Source of the DNA: CAYMUL01 sp964393605
GTDB lineage: Bacteria > Bacteroidota > Ignavibacteria > Ignavibacteriales > Ignavibacteriaceae
DNA length: 64,000 nt
Reading direction: 5' to 3'
Assembly (NCBI GenBank): GCA_964393605.1
Contig: CAYMUL010000008.1
Location: 62,001 to 126,000, forward strand
A model generated the notes under the pieces. It had not been told where the DNA came from. It worked only from the letters and a program-made list of their open reading frames with translations, and made no database searches. Of the stretch, positions 35,249 through 43,574 are shown in pieces (position 1 is the stretch's first letter; each line of letters starts with the position of its first letter). Position numbers and translations under genes: made by a program.

Positions 35249-36264
35249 GATTGATTCTTTTTCTTTTTCAAGATTGAGTAGCTGTCGCCACTTTTTCGGA
35301 TTGTGTTCTTCAGACTGCCAAGTTTATCGATTTGCAATTCTATTGTATCCCCATTCTGAAGCCATGTTGGTGTGAACGTCTCATTCCTCGCTTTCGCTTC
35401 CAAAGCCAATGTGCCGTTTAATTCTAAATAGCAACCCGTTCCAACCGTTCCGCTGCCGATGACATCTCCGGGATGAAGAGTTACTCCGTACGAAGCGCGT
35501 TCGATAATCTCGGCAAATGTCCAATTCATATCCTTCACATTTCCGAGAGAGATTTGTCGTCCGTTATGATATGCCCGCATTCCAAGATCGTATTTATTCC
35601 CGAAAGGCGTTGCGATTTTTTTATCCTCTAATTCATCTACAGTAACTAAATATGGACCGAGTGTTGTGGCAAAATCTTTTCCTTTTGCCGGACCAAGATT
35701 TAACAGCATCTCTTCCATTTGTAAAGTTCGGGCAGAAAGATCATTCATAATCATATATCCTGCAATGAAACTATCGGCAACAGAAGCGTCTATATTTTTT
35801 CCTTCTTTACCGATCACAACTGCGCACTCCAATTCAAAATCAAGTTTTTGAAGATGATCTTCCTCAACGAAAATTTCACCCTCGCCGAAGATTGCATTAT
35901 GATTTGTAAAATAAAAAATCGGGAAATGATCGAACTCGGGAATCATCGAGGCACCTCGATTCCTTCTTGCAGTTTCCACATGTTGACGAAAGGCATATCC
36001 ATCTCTGCATGATGTCGGAAATGGAACAGGGGAGAGTAGTCTCTCAATCTTTAATGGAATAAAATCAGTTGCGCTTTTGGTTATTGCTTTTTCCAAATTC
36101 GAAACTAAAAGAGAATACTGCTCCCAATTTGCCAAGATTCCGTTCATTGTGCAGGGAAGGTTTAAGCCGACATTGTTCGCGCTCTCGTTGATATCGTAAT
36201 GTTGATTCGCAGCAACAATTCCAACACGATCTTTCCCCGCCGTTTCATAGGAGAATAACTTCAT
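35245..36264 (-). CDS. Fumarylacetoacetate hydrolase family protein (fumarylacetoacetase)
   Basis: 339 residues of the FAH fold with metal ligands in the DFELECAVVIGKEG region and the YMIMNDLSARTLQ/LGPAKGKDFATTLGPYLV core. GDVIGSGTVGTGCYLELNG forms the active-site beta roll. Position at the end of an hppD-hmgA-aminotransferase operon indicates cleavage of fumarylacetoacetate to fumarate and acetoacetate, the last step of tyrosine catabolism. It is shorter than the eukaryotic enzyme but normal for bacterial members. 30 bases separate it from the aminotransferase gene. Confidence 0.88.
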   Translation of the reverse strand: MKLFSYETAGKDRVGIVAANQHYDINESANNVGLNLPCTMNGILANWEQYSLLVSNLEKAITKSATDFIPLKIERLLSPVPFPTSCRDGYAFRQHVETARRNRGASMIPEFDHFPIFYFTNHNAIFGEGEIFVEEDHLQKLDFELECAVVIGKEGKNIDASVADSFIAGYMIMNDLSARTLQMEEMLLNLGPAKGKDFATTLGPYLVTVDELEDKKIATPFGNKYDLGMRAYHNGRQISLGNVKDMNWTFAEIIERASYGVTLHPGDVIGSGTVGTGCYLELNGTLALEAKARNETFTPTWLQNGDTIELQIDKLGSLKNTIRKSGDSYSILKKKKNQS

Positions 36265-36294
36265 AGATTATCTTTGTAACAATTTAAAATTTAA

Positions 36295-37425
36295 TTAGTT
36301 ATGAATATTACTTGATTCTTTAATAAGCCGTGAATTCTTTTCCACAACGCTTCTCATAATATCAATCGCGAGAGCCGTTTCGGCGGAAGTTCCGCTATTG
36401 ATCCGCACACCATTCGGAATTCCGAAAGATGCCACATGGCGTAAAATCAATCCTTGCTCCAAGCATTCGGTTGTGAATTCCAATGCGAGTGATTCGTCTT
36501 CAAAAAGCGATAAAAGAAAATTTGCAGAAGATTCGACATACTCTATTTCCACCGAATCAAAAAACTTCTTTAACTGCTCCAAAGATTCTTCATTTGTCTC
36601 GATGGTCATCTCCAAAAATTCGGAATCGGAAAGAGAAGCAATTGCGGCTTCATGTGCAAGAAAGTTCGGTTCAAATGGAAGACGGACTTTGTATAGTGCT
36701 TTTATCAAATCAGGATTTCCCACGCAAAAGCCAATTCGCAAACCGGCTAATCCGTATGCTTTTGAAAAAGTTCTCAGCACTAATAAATTTTCAAAATCAT
36801 ATTCTAATCCGTCGGGATAATCAGGATTGGATTTTGCATAGACCGTGTATGCTTCATCCAGAATCACAAGAATTTGCGGCGGAACTTTCGACATAAATTT
36901 CTCAAAATCATTCTTCGAAAAAATTGTTCCGGTCGGATTATTCGGATTTGCCAAATAAATAATTTTTGTTTTTTCTGTTATTGCAGAAAGAATTGCATTC
37001 AAATCGTATGCATAATCTTTTAACGCAACGGTAACAGATTTGCGATTATACTTATTAACATTTACATACCAACCGATAAAAGTTCCTTCCGATGAAAGAA
37101 GTTCATCATCTTCCTCGCTGAATGTTGAGATTATATATTGAATCAGCGCATCACTTCCGCTTGCACAAATAACTTTGTCCGCCGTTATTGAAAGATGATT
37201 TGCAATCGCATGAGTAATCCGATAACCGGCGGGATCAACATAACGATGAAGGTCATTGACAACTTCGGCAATTCTTTTTACGGCGAGCGGCGATGGACCA
37301 AATGGATTTTCGTTCGACGCAAGTTTGATTATTCTCGTCAAACCTTTTTCGCGCGCAAGTTCATCAATGGGCTTGCCGGCTTTGTATGACGATAATTTTT
37401 TTATGTGTTCGGGAATTTTAACCAT
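36295..37425 (-). CDS. HisC-like class I/II aminotransferase, probably aromatic amino acid transaminase
   Basis: 376 residues. Fold-type I signatures are KLASNENPFGPSP, ANPNNPTGTIF, VILDEAYTVYA and the PLP lysine in RTFSKAYGLAGLRIG. By sequence it belongs to the histidinol-phosphate aminotransferase branch, which includes many aromatic transaminases. It directly abuts hmgA (no gap) and lies among tyrosine catabolic genes, with no other his gene near. I infer tyrosine to 4-hydroxyphenylpyruvate as its role. Histidinol-phosphate activity is the main alternative. Confidence 0.85.
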   Translation of the reverse strand: MVKIPEHIKKLSSYKAGKPIDELAREKGLTRIIKLASNENPFGPSPLAVKRIAEVVNDLHRYVDPAGYRITHAIANHLSITADKVICASGSDALIQYIISTFSEEDDELLSSEGTFIGWYVNVNKYNRKSVTVALKDYAYDLNAILSAITEKTKIIYLANPNNPTGTIFSKNDFEKFMSKVPPQILVILDEAYTVYAKSNPDYPDGLEYDFENLLVLRTFSKAYGLAGLRIGFCVGNPDLIKALYKVRLPFEPNFLAHEAAIASLSDSEFLEMTIETNEESLEQLKKFFDSVEIEYVESSANFLLSLFEDESLALEFTTECLEQGLILRHVASFGIPNGVRINSGTSAETALAIDIMRSVVEKNSRLIKESSNIHN

Positions 37426-38589
37426 TTACTTTTCTAACCAGGAGTGTTCATAATCTTCAACAATGCACTCCTTAACATTTGTTGAAAGCTTTAGCGGTTC
37501 GAATGTGTCAATCATTACTGCGTATTCTTCGGTATCTTTTTTTCCGATAGATGCTTCAGTTTTTCCCGGTTGCGGACCGTGGGGAATTCCCATCGGATGC
37601 AGAGTAATCGAACCTTCTTCTACTCCACTGCGGGACATGAAATCTCCGTGCACATAATAAAGCACTTCATCGCTATCAACATTTGAGTGATAGTATGGTG
37701 CCGGAATTGCATCGGGATGAAAATCAAAAAGTCGTGGTACAAAATTACAAATAACAAAATGATCTGTTGTGAACATTAAATGCACCGGCGGAGGAAGATG
37801 AATCTTTCCAACTTTCGGCGCGTACTCTTTTAAGTTGAACGCATATGGATAAAGAAATCCATCCCAACCAACAACATCAAAGGGATGATGAGGTAGCATG
37901 TACTCAAAAAATCTGTTCGCAACTTTGAGGATCAGTTTAAATTCGCCCGACTTATCAATTGGCTCTGTGAAGTGCGGTGGGCGAAAATCTCTTTCGTAAT
38001 ATGGTGCGTCCTCCGTTAATTGACCATCTTCATTTCTGAAATGACGCGGAATTTCAAACGGCGATGAGGATTCGATAATCAACAACTTATTATTTTTCAA
38101 ATCGTTGAACTTTAGTTGATATGTTGTTCCCTTTGGAATCACAATATAATCCCACGCTGAAAAAGGAATAGAGCCGTACTCCGAAAGACAAACGCCTTCG
38201 CCCGAATGAATGAATACAATCTCATGCGCGTAACTGTTGCGATAAAAAATGTCTGTCGCTTCGGTAACATTCGCGGTAGAAATTGTGCAGTGATCATTCT
38301 CCAAAAAATTTTTTCTTGCAGAAAGAAAATTTCCGCTTGATTTCTTTTTATTAGTTTTGAAATGATAATACTTCAATGGTGCATCGATCCAAATAGATTT
38401 TTCGAATGGAAATATTTCTTTAATTGCATCAACTTGCGGGGGAGAATAGAGATGATATTTGTTCGAATAAATTCCCGAGAATCCTTTCGTGCTGAAAAGT
38501 TCTTCGCGGTATAAACTTTTGCCATCTTCTTTAAAAAAAGTGATGTGACGTTTTGGAGGAACATTGCCGAGTTTTACATAATAAGCCAT
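37426..38589 (-). CDS. hmgA: Homogentisate 1,2-dioxygenase
   Basis: 387 residues, the compact bacterial form of this cupin-fold Fe(II) enzyme. Recognisable parts are HHPFDVVGWDGFLYPYAFN, FVPRLFDFHPDAIPAPYYHSN and MGIPHGPQPG. Likely iron ligands are H301, E308 and H337 (or H331). It opens homogentisate to maleylacetoacetate. It lies between hppD (13 bases) and the aminotransferase gene in a tyrosine-breakdown operon. No maleylacetoacetate isomerase gene was found in the window. Confidence 0.93.
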   Translation of the reverse strand: MAYYVKLGNVPPKRHITFFKEDGKSLYREELFSTKGFSGIYSNKYHLYSPPQVDAIKEIFPFEKSIWIDAPLKYYHFKTNKKKSSGNFLSARKNFLENDHCTISTANVTEATDIFYRNSYAHEIVFIHSGEGVCLSEYGSIPFSAWDYIVIPKGTTYQLKFNDLKNNKLLIIESSSPFEIPRHFRNEDGQLTEDAPYYERDFRPPHFTEPIDKSGEFKLILKVANRFFEYMLPHHPFDVVGWDGFLYPYAFNLKEYAPKVGKIHLPPPVHLMFTTDHFVICNFVPRLFDFHPDAIPAPYYHSNVDSDEVLYYVHGDFMSRSGVEEGSITLHPMGIPHGPQPGKTEASIGKKDTEEYAVMIDTFEPLKLSTNVKECIVEDYEHSWLEK

Positions 38590-38602
38590 AAATTTTCCTC
38601 AA

Positions 38603-39718
38603 CTACTCTTTATCAAAATTACCGCGCAAAATTTGATCGCGCTCAATTGATTCAAACAGCGCTTGAAAATTTCCCTGCCCGAAACCTTCCGCGCCTTTTC
38701 TTCGCTGAATTATTTCGAAGAAGAAAGTTGGTCGGTCTCCTATCGGTTTTGTAAAAAGTTGGAGAAGATAACCATCGCCTTCAAGGTCGCAAAGAATTCC
38801 ATACTTCTTTAGTTCGTTAATATCTTCATCAATCTTCCAACCTTTTTCTTTCAACATTTGGTAATATGTGTCGGGAGGATTGGAAAGAAATTCAACCCCG
38901 TTTTCTCTCATATTTTTTATAGTTTCTATGATGTTGTCGGTCGTAATAGCAACGTGTTGAATGCCGGAACCCTTGTATTCATCAATGTATTCCTCGATTT
39001 GCGATTTCTTCAAACCTTCATAAGGTTCGTTAATCGGGTTGCGGATAATTTTATCTTTCGATCTCACAACTTTAGAGAGGAGAGCGGAATATTTTGTAGA
39101 AATATCTCCCGCGCCGAATTCCAAAAATGTTTCAAGCCCGAGAGTATTATTCAAATAATTTGCCCAAAGATTCATTTCATTTTCCCTAACATTTCCAACG
39201 ATATGATCGACTTGCAGCAATCCGGTGTCGAGAGTTGACAGATTTATTTTTTGTCGCGCTTCGCCAAATCCCGGGCGAAAATTTCCTTTGTAATTATCAT
39301 TATTAAAGAAAACAATTTCTGCATCATCATAAAGTCGAATTGCCGCTTCTTCAACGAATCCATTTTCATCCTCAATTTTTTTTGGAGCGCGAAAGGGAAT
39401 TCCGCCATTCTTAATTGCTGTGTTATAAGCGTGATGAACATCATCAACATCGAGTGCCCAACGTTTAACGCCATCGCCGTGCCTTTGAATGAAATAGTAA
39501 TAATCATAATTGTTCGGATTTATTCCCGAAGTGATTAAAAATTTCAATTTGTTTTTTGTGAGTAGATATGAAACTCTTTCGCGGTTGCCGGTTTCGGGTC
39601 CGCTGTATGCTTCAATCTGCATCGAAAAAGTTTTTGCAAACCAATACGCCCACATCTTCGCTGTGCCGACATAAAACTCGACGAAATGGTATCCGCGAAT
39701 TCCCATATTGTTAGACAT
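38603..39718 (-). CDS. hppD: 4-hydroxyphenylpyruvate dioxygenase
   Basis: 371 residues of the two-barrel VOC fold. Iron ligands H172 (LLQVDHIVGN), H255 (GIQHVAITT) and E335 (FFFEIIQRR) are all present. RKGAEGFGQGNFQALFESIE is the C-terminal gate helix typical of HPPD. It converts 4-hydroxyphenylpyruvate to homogentisate. Its start is 27 bases after the stop of the Lrp-type regulator gene. A purine-rich ribosome site (AAAAAAAGGAGA) precedes the ATG. Confidence 0.96.
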   Translation of the reverse strand: MSNNMGIRGYHFVEFYVGTAKMWAYWFAKTFSMQIEAYSGPETGNRERVSYLLTKNKLKFLITSGINPNNYDYYYFIQRHGDGVKRWALDVDDVHHAYNTAIKNGGIPFRAPKKIEDENGFVEEAAIRLYDDAEIVFFNNDNYKGNFRPGFGEARQKINLSTLDTGLLQVDHIVGNVRENEMNLWANYLNNTLGLETFLEFGAGDISTKYSALLSKVVRSKDKIIRNPINEPYEGLKKSQIEEYIDEYKGSGIQHVAITTDNIIETIKNMRENGVEFLSNPPDTYYQMLKEKGWKIDEDINELKKYGILCDLEGDGYLLQLFTKPIGDRPTFFFEIIQRRKGAEGFGQGNFQALFESIERDQILRGNFDKE

Positions 39719-39745
39719 GTGTTCTCCTTTTTTTAAGGGTTGATA

Positions 39746-40204
39746 TTAATGTGTATCTTCAATAGAAGTGATTGTTTCCTTTACAGTTTCCAAAACGATC
39801 GTCGTACTTGTTGAACTGATTGAAGTAATCTTTCCGATTTTGTTTCTTAAAAGATTAGAAAGTGCTTCGGTGTTCTTTACTTTAACTTTGATGAGAAAGC
39901 AATCCTCTCCGGCGACAATATGAACTTCCTGCACGTCCGATATTTTTGAAAGCTCTTTACTTGTTTTCAAATCTACTACCGGACCGGCAGCACGAACATG
40001 AACAAAGGCGACAAGATTTTTATCTATTGCTTTGTCGTTCAGCTTCAATGTGTATTTTTCAATTATTTTTTTCTTTTCCAGACGCCGGATTCTATCCAGC
40101 ACAGCGGAGGGAGCCATCTTAATTCTTCGCGCAATTTCTGCGTTTGAAATTCGCGCGTTGCTTTGAAGAATAGTCAATATTTGTTGGTCGATATTGTCGA
40201 TCAT
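39746..40204 (-). CDS. Lrp/AsnC-family transcriptional regulator
   Basis: 152 residues: an N-terminal winged HTH (DQQILTILQSNARISNAEIARRI, in pieces over 5-45, with SAVLDRIRRLEKKKII) and a C-terminal RAM ligand/oligomerisation domain (VHIVAGEDCFLIKVKV). It is first in the hppD-hmgA operon and faces the phenylalanine hydroxylase gene. It probably senses an aromatic amino acid and controls both directions from the shared 282-base region. The ligand is inferred from context only. Confidence 0.92.
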   Translation of the reverse strand: MIDNIDQQILTILQSNARISNAEIARRIKMAPSAVLDRIRRLEKKKIIEKYTLKLNDKAIDKNLVAFVHVRAAGPVVDLKTSKELSKISDVQEVHIVAGEDCFLIKVKVKNTEALSNLLRNKIGKITSISSTSTTIVLETVKETITSIEDTH

Positions 40205-40259
40205 TCGGAATTATCTTTCCTTTTTGGAATAATCGTTGCAAATATATCAATGTTTTATA

Positions 40260-40329
40260 ATTCCTTGCAAGCGTTCTTTTTTGTTTTTCCGTTGTCGTAT
40301 TTTTGACAAAATCGTTTCTTACAAGGAAT
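40260..40329. promoter_or_regulatory. Inverted repeat in the divergent lrp/phenylalanine-hydroxylase promoter region
   Basis: ATTCCTTG (40260-40267) and CAAGGAAT (40322-40329) are exact inverted copies 62 bases apart in the 282-base gap between the divergent genes. Spaced half-sites would suit an Lrp-type octamer. A TATCTTTG at 40370-40377 resembles the Bacteroidota -7 element (TAnnTTTG) facing the hydroxylase gene, but I see no properly spaced -33 partner. The remaining sequence is AT-rich without other recognised signals. Confidence 0.35.
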
Positions 40330-40486
40330 CTTTTTTTGAAGTACTACATTTAATCATTCGATTTTGTTTTATCTTTGTTACGAAAAGAATGAATTGTGCG
40401 AAGAGTGATTTTGATATTACTCGATGTGAATTATTATTTTACGCTGTAAGTTTTAATCATCCTCAAAAAAAATTAGAGAGTAAAGC

Positions 40487-41296
40487 ATGGCTGACACAAA
40501 TCAACTAAAAACTGCCTACGAAAAAGCGGCTGAAAACGGGATAGACCCCCGCTGTATTCCTCAAAAGCTTTCCGGTTTAGTTCCCGTTCATGATGAAATT
40601 ATTTATCCGAATTATACGCAAGTGGAACAGGATACCTGGAATATTTTATTTAACAGACAACTCAAATTTCATGAAGGAAAAGCTTGCGAAGAGTATATAC
40701 TTGGAACAGCAAAGATGAATTTCGCTTCGAATAAAATTCCTTATCTCAAAGAGTTGAGCGAAGTATTACAAGCGGAAACGAATTGGAAAGTCGCGCGGGT
40801 TCCTGGCTTAATTCATGAAGAAAATTTTTTTGATCTTCTTCGGCAAAGAATTTTTCCATCCACAGATTATATCCGCGGCAAAGAAGAATTGGATTACACT
40901 CCCGCACCGGATTTATTTCATGATATTTTCGGACACATGCCTCTGTTGACGAATCCGAGCTTCGCTAATTTTTATCAGAAGTTTGGAGTTGCGGCACTGA
41001 ATGCAAAAGGTGAACAGCATATTAAGTTGGAAAGATTTCATTGGTTCACAGTCGAGTTTGGATTGATAAAAAATTCTTTAGGGATGAGAATTTATGGAGC
41101 AGGAATTCTTTCTTCGCTTAATGAAGTTCAACACGCTTTATCTCGTGATGTGCAAGTGATTGATTTCGATCCCGAATTAATTGTCAAACAAGAATATGAA
41201 GTATGGCATTTGCAACCGTTGTTGTTTGCAATCGATTCATTCGAACAACTTGAAGAAGGTTTTAATTATTGGGTGCAAAAAGAGGGCTTACTTTAA
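40487..41296 (+). CDS. phhA: Phenylalanine 4-monooxygenase (pterin-dependent phenylalanine hydroxylase)
   Basis: 269 residues, a catalytic-domain-only bacterial aromatic amino acid hydroxylase. The pterin/iron core reads RVPGLIHEENFF, TPAPDLFHDIFGHMPLL and FHWFTVEFGLI. Iron ligands are H145, H150 and E190. It makes tyrosine from phenylalanine with O2 and a tetrahydropterin. Downstream in the same direction lie PTPS, folE and a sepiapterin-reductase-like SDR, so cofactor supply appears co-encoded. The divergent genes degrade tyrosine. AGAGAG precedes the ATG. Confidence 0.95.
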   Translation: MADTNQLKTAYEKAAENGIDPRCIPQKLSGLVPVHDEIIYPNYTQVEQDTWNILFNRQLKFHEGKACEEYILGTAKMNFASNKIPYLKELSEVLQAETNWKVARVPGLIHEENFFDLLRQRIFPSTDYIRGKEELDYTPAPDLFHDIFGHMPLLTNPSFANFYQKFGVAALNAKGEQHIKLERFHWFTVEFGLIKNSLGMRIYGAGILSSLNEVQHALSRDVQVIDFDPELIVKQEYEVWHLQPLLFAIDSFEQLEEGFNYWVQKEGLL

Positions 41297-41323
41297 TTTC
41301 TATAAAAATGTAAAAGGAAAAAT

Positions 41324-41803
41324 ATGTCGTTATTAATCGGTGATAAAGCACCGGATTTTGTATTGTTCAATCAAAAAAAAGAAAAAGTGCAACTAAGTAG
41401 TTTCAGCGGAAAAAATGTTTTGTTGATGTTTTTTCCATTCGCAAACACTTCAGTTTGCACGAACGAAATGTGTACACTACAGGAAGATTTAAATAAATTC
41501 ACAACATTAAATGTGGAAGTGCTTGGAATTAGTATCGATAGCCCTTTCGCACTTGATTTATGGGGCGAGAAGCTCGGTATAAAATTTAATTTGCTCAGCG
41601 ATTTTAATAAAGAAGTGATAAAAAAATACGATTGTTATCACGATGTTTTTGGAGCCGGTAAATTTGATTTTCAACTCGTTGCGAAACGTTCTGCTTTTGT
41701 AATGGATAAATCGGGAAGCATTCGTTACGCTGAAGTTCTTGATAATCCCGGAACCGAACCGAATTACTCTGCAATAAAAAATTGTTTGGAGAGTTTGAAT
41801 TGA
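41324..41803 (+). CDS. Peroxiredoxin of the AhpC/TSA-Bcp type
   Basis: 159 residues with a thioredoxin fold. The peroxidatic Cys is C45 in ANTSVCTNEMC, with a second Cys at 50, and GDKAPDFVLFNQ at the N-terminus. It reduces hydroperoxides using a thiol donor. It lies 27 bases after phhA, and its stop overlaps the rhodanese start. Protection against peroxide leaked from an uncoupled hydroxylase would explain the position, but that is inference. Confidence 0.88.
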   Translation: MSLLIGDKAPDFVLFNQKKEKVQLSSFSGKNVLLMFFPFANTSVCTNEMCTLQEDLNKFTTLNVEVLGISIDSPFALDLWGEKLGIKFNLLSDFNKEVIKKYDCYHDVFGAGKFDFQLVAKRSAFVMDKSGSIRYAEVLDNPGTEPNYSAIKNCLESLN

Positions 41804-42123
41804 TGATCCAAAATATTTCCCCGAACGATGCAAAGAAATTGATCGATTCTACTCCCGATTTGAAAATTATCGATGTCCGCGAAAAATGGGAATATGAAAT
41901 TGTTCGTTTGAATAACGCAGAATTAATTCCGTTAACTGAATTCAGAAATCAAGCAACCGAGTTGAACCCCGATGATAACTATCTGATATATTGTCATCAC
42001 GGCGCGCGAAGTTTTTCTGCATGCAAATTTCTTCTTCGTCAAGGATTTAAAAATCTTTTTAACCTCGATGGCGGAATTAACGCATGGCAAACCTCAGTAG
42101 AGCCTGAATTAGCAACGTATTAG
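41803..42123 (+). CDS. Single-domain rhodanese-like protein
   Basis: 106 residues from ATG 41803, which overlaps the preceding stop as TGATG. A longer in-frame reading is less likely. IIDVREKWEYE and the active-site loop CHHGARS with C64 are typical, followed by GFKNLFNLDGGINAW. Such proteins carry a persulfide on the loop cysteine for sulfur transfer or redox relay. It is embedded between two peroxiredoxins in the phhA/pterin operon, suggesting a thiol-redox subgroup. Confidence 0.9.
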   Translation: MIQNISPNDAKKLIDSTPDLKIIDVREKWEYEIVRLNNAELIPLTEFRNQATELNPDDNYLIYCHHGARSFSACKFLLRQGFKNLFNLDGGINAWQTSVEPELATY

Positions 42124-42131
42124 GAGTTGAT

Positions 42132-42590
42132 ATGTTAAAAATTGGAGATAAAGCCCCACAGTTTAAAGTGAAAGATCAGAATGAAAAAGAAATAGCACTG
42201 AAAGATTTCGCCGGAAGAAAAGTTGTTCTCTACTTTTATCCAAAAGATATGACGAGTGGATGCACGAAAGAGGCGTGCGATTTTACAGATAGCATCTCTC
42301 GCTTCAACAAGATTGACGCGGTTGTGCTCGGTGTCAGTGCGGATTCCATTCTCAGCCATAAAAAGTTCAGCGAAAAATATAGTTTGAAGTTTTCTCTCCT
42401 CGCGGATGAAGATAAAAAAATTATTCAAGCCTACGATGTATGGAAAGAAAAAAGTATGTACGGAAAAAAATATATGGGCATCGAACGAACGACTTTTATC
42501 ATCGATGAAAAAGGAAAGATTCTAAAAATCTATAACAAAGTAAAAGTACCCGGACATGTTGAACAAATTATTTCAGATTTGAAAAATTAA
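42132..42590 (+). CDS. bcp: Thioredoxin-dependent peroxiredoxin, Bcp/PrxQ type
   Basis: 152 residues: GDKAPQFKVKDQNEKE, YFYPKDMTSGCTKEACDF with peroxidatic C44 and resolving C49 five residues later (the intramolecular PrxQ arrangement), MGIERTTFIIDEKGKI, and a C-terminal GHVEQI. It detoxifies peroxides with thioredoxin. It sits 1 base before the PTPS gene and is a second, distinct peroxiredoxin in the operon. Confidence 0.93.
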   Translation: MLKIGDKAPQFKVKDQNEKEIALKDFAGRKVVLYFYPKDMTSGCTKEACDFTDSISRFNKIDAVVLGVSADSILSHKKFSEKYSLKFSLLADEDKKIIQAYDVWKEKSMYGKKYMGIERTTFIIDEKGKILKIYNKVKVPGHVEQIISDLKN

Positions 42591-42591
42591 A

Positions 42592-43011
42592 ATGATTTAC
42601 GTTACCCGAAGAGAAGTTTTTAGTTCTTCACACAGGTTATTCAATCCGAATTTTTCTGATGAGAAGAATGAACAGATTTACGACAAGTGTAATAACTTGA
42701 ACGGACACGGACACAATTATGTATTAGAAGTAATTGTTGCCGGCGAGATTGATTCGCAAACCGGTTATGTTATCGATCTTAAAATTCTTAAAAAAATTAT
42801 TAGAGATAATGTTATCAAATTAGTCGATCATAAAAATTTAAATCTCGATGTTGAATTTTTGAAAGATAGAATTCCCACTGCAGAAAATATTGCCGTCGGA
42901 ATTTACGAGCAATTGAAGCCACTTTTGCAGTTGCCAAATGCACAATTACATGCGGTCGTTTTGAGGGAGACTGAAAATAATTTTGTTACTTATTATGGAG
43001 ATAAAAAATGA
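42592..43011 (+). CDS. 6-pyruvoyl-tetrahydropterin synthase
   Basis: 139 residues. Zinc ligands are H14, H39 and H41, the catalytic Cys C33 lies in KCNNLNGHGHNY, with D79-H80 (LVDHKNLN) and the pterin-anchoring Glu in LRETENN. The CNN-x-NGHGHNY spacing and GEIDSQTGYVIDL closely follow eukaryotic PTPS and differ from the QueD C-x3-H-G-H form. It turns 7,8-dihydroneopterin triphosphate into 6-pyruvoyl-tetrahydropterin. It overlaps folE by 4 bases. A QueD-like side role in queuosine synthesis is less likely given the neighbours. Confidence 0.9.
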   Translation: MIYVTRREVFSSSHRLFNPNFSDEKNEQIYDKCNNLNGHGHNYVLEVIVAGEIDSQTGYVIDLKILKKIIRDNVIKLVDHKNLNLDVEFLKDRIPTAENIAVGIYEQLKPLLQLPNAQLHAVVLRETENNFVTYYGDKK

Positions 43012-43574
43012 ATCTTGAAAAAATGAAAGACCTGACGCGCGAGATGTTAGTACAACTCGGTGAAGATTCCGAGCGAGAAGGTTTGCGAGAAACACCGCGA
43101 AGAGTTGCAGAAGCGTATCAATTTTTAACGAATGGTTATTCTAAAGATATTAAGAAGATTGTGAACAACGCAGTCTTCAACGAAAAGTATGATGAAATGG
43201 TAATTGTAAAAGACATTGATTTTTACAGTCTCTGCGAACATCACATGCTTCCGTTTTATGGGAAAGTTCACATCGCTTATGTTCCAAACGGAAAGATAAT
43301 CGGGTTGAGTAAAATTCCGAGAATTGTTGATGTCTTTGCGCGAAGATTGCAAGTGCAGGAAAGAATGACGCAACAGATCGCCGATACAATTGATGAATGT
43401 TTAAGTCCGCGAGGAATTGCGGTTGTTACGGAAGCGTTTCATATGTGCATGATGATGCGCGGCGTTGAAAAACAAAATTCATCCGCAACTACAAGTGCTG
43501 TTCACGGCATCTTTAAAGAAGATACAAAAACCCGGATGGAATTTTTTAATCTCATCAGAAAAAGAATAAGATAA
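43008..43574 (+). CDS. folE: GTP cyclohydrolase I
   Basis: 188 residues. Zinc ligands C76 and H79 (SLCEHHMLPF) and C147 (AFHMCMMMRG) are intact. GLRETPRRVAEAYQFL, GLSKIPRIVDVFARRLQVQERMT (in pieces) and the final NLIRKRI are standard. It forms 7,8-dihydroneopterin triphosphate from GTP, the entry to folate or tetrahydrobiopterin. Overlap with PTPS as ATGA and direct abutment to the SDR place it in a biopterin route here. Confidence 0.97.
   Translation: MNLEKMKDLTREMLVQLGEDSEREGLRETPRRVAEAYQFLTNGYSKDIKKIVNNAVFNEKYDEMVIVKDIDFYSLCEHHMLPFYGKVHIAYVPNGKIIGLSKIPRIVDVFARRLQVQERMTQQIADTIDECLSPRGIAVVTEAFHMCMMMRGVEKQNSSATTSAVHGIFKEDTKTRMEFFNLIRKRIR

Noticed and set aside
36295..37425. Assignment as histidine-biosynthetic hisC
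   Set aside because: No his genes are nearby, and the gene abuts hmgA in a tyrosine-breakdown operon; an aromatic transaminase role fits better.
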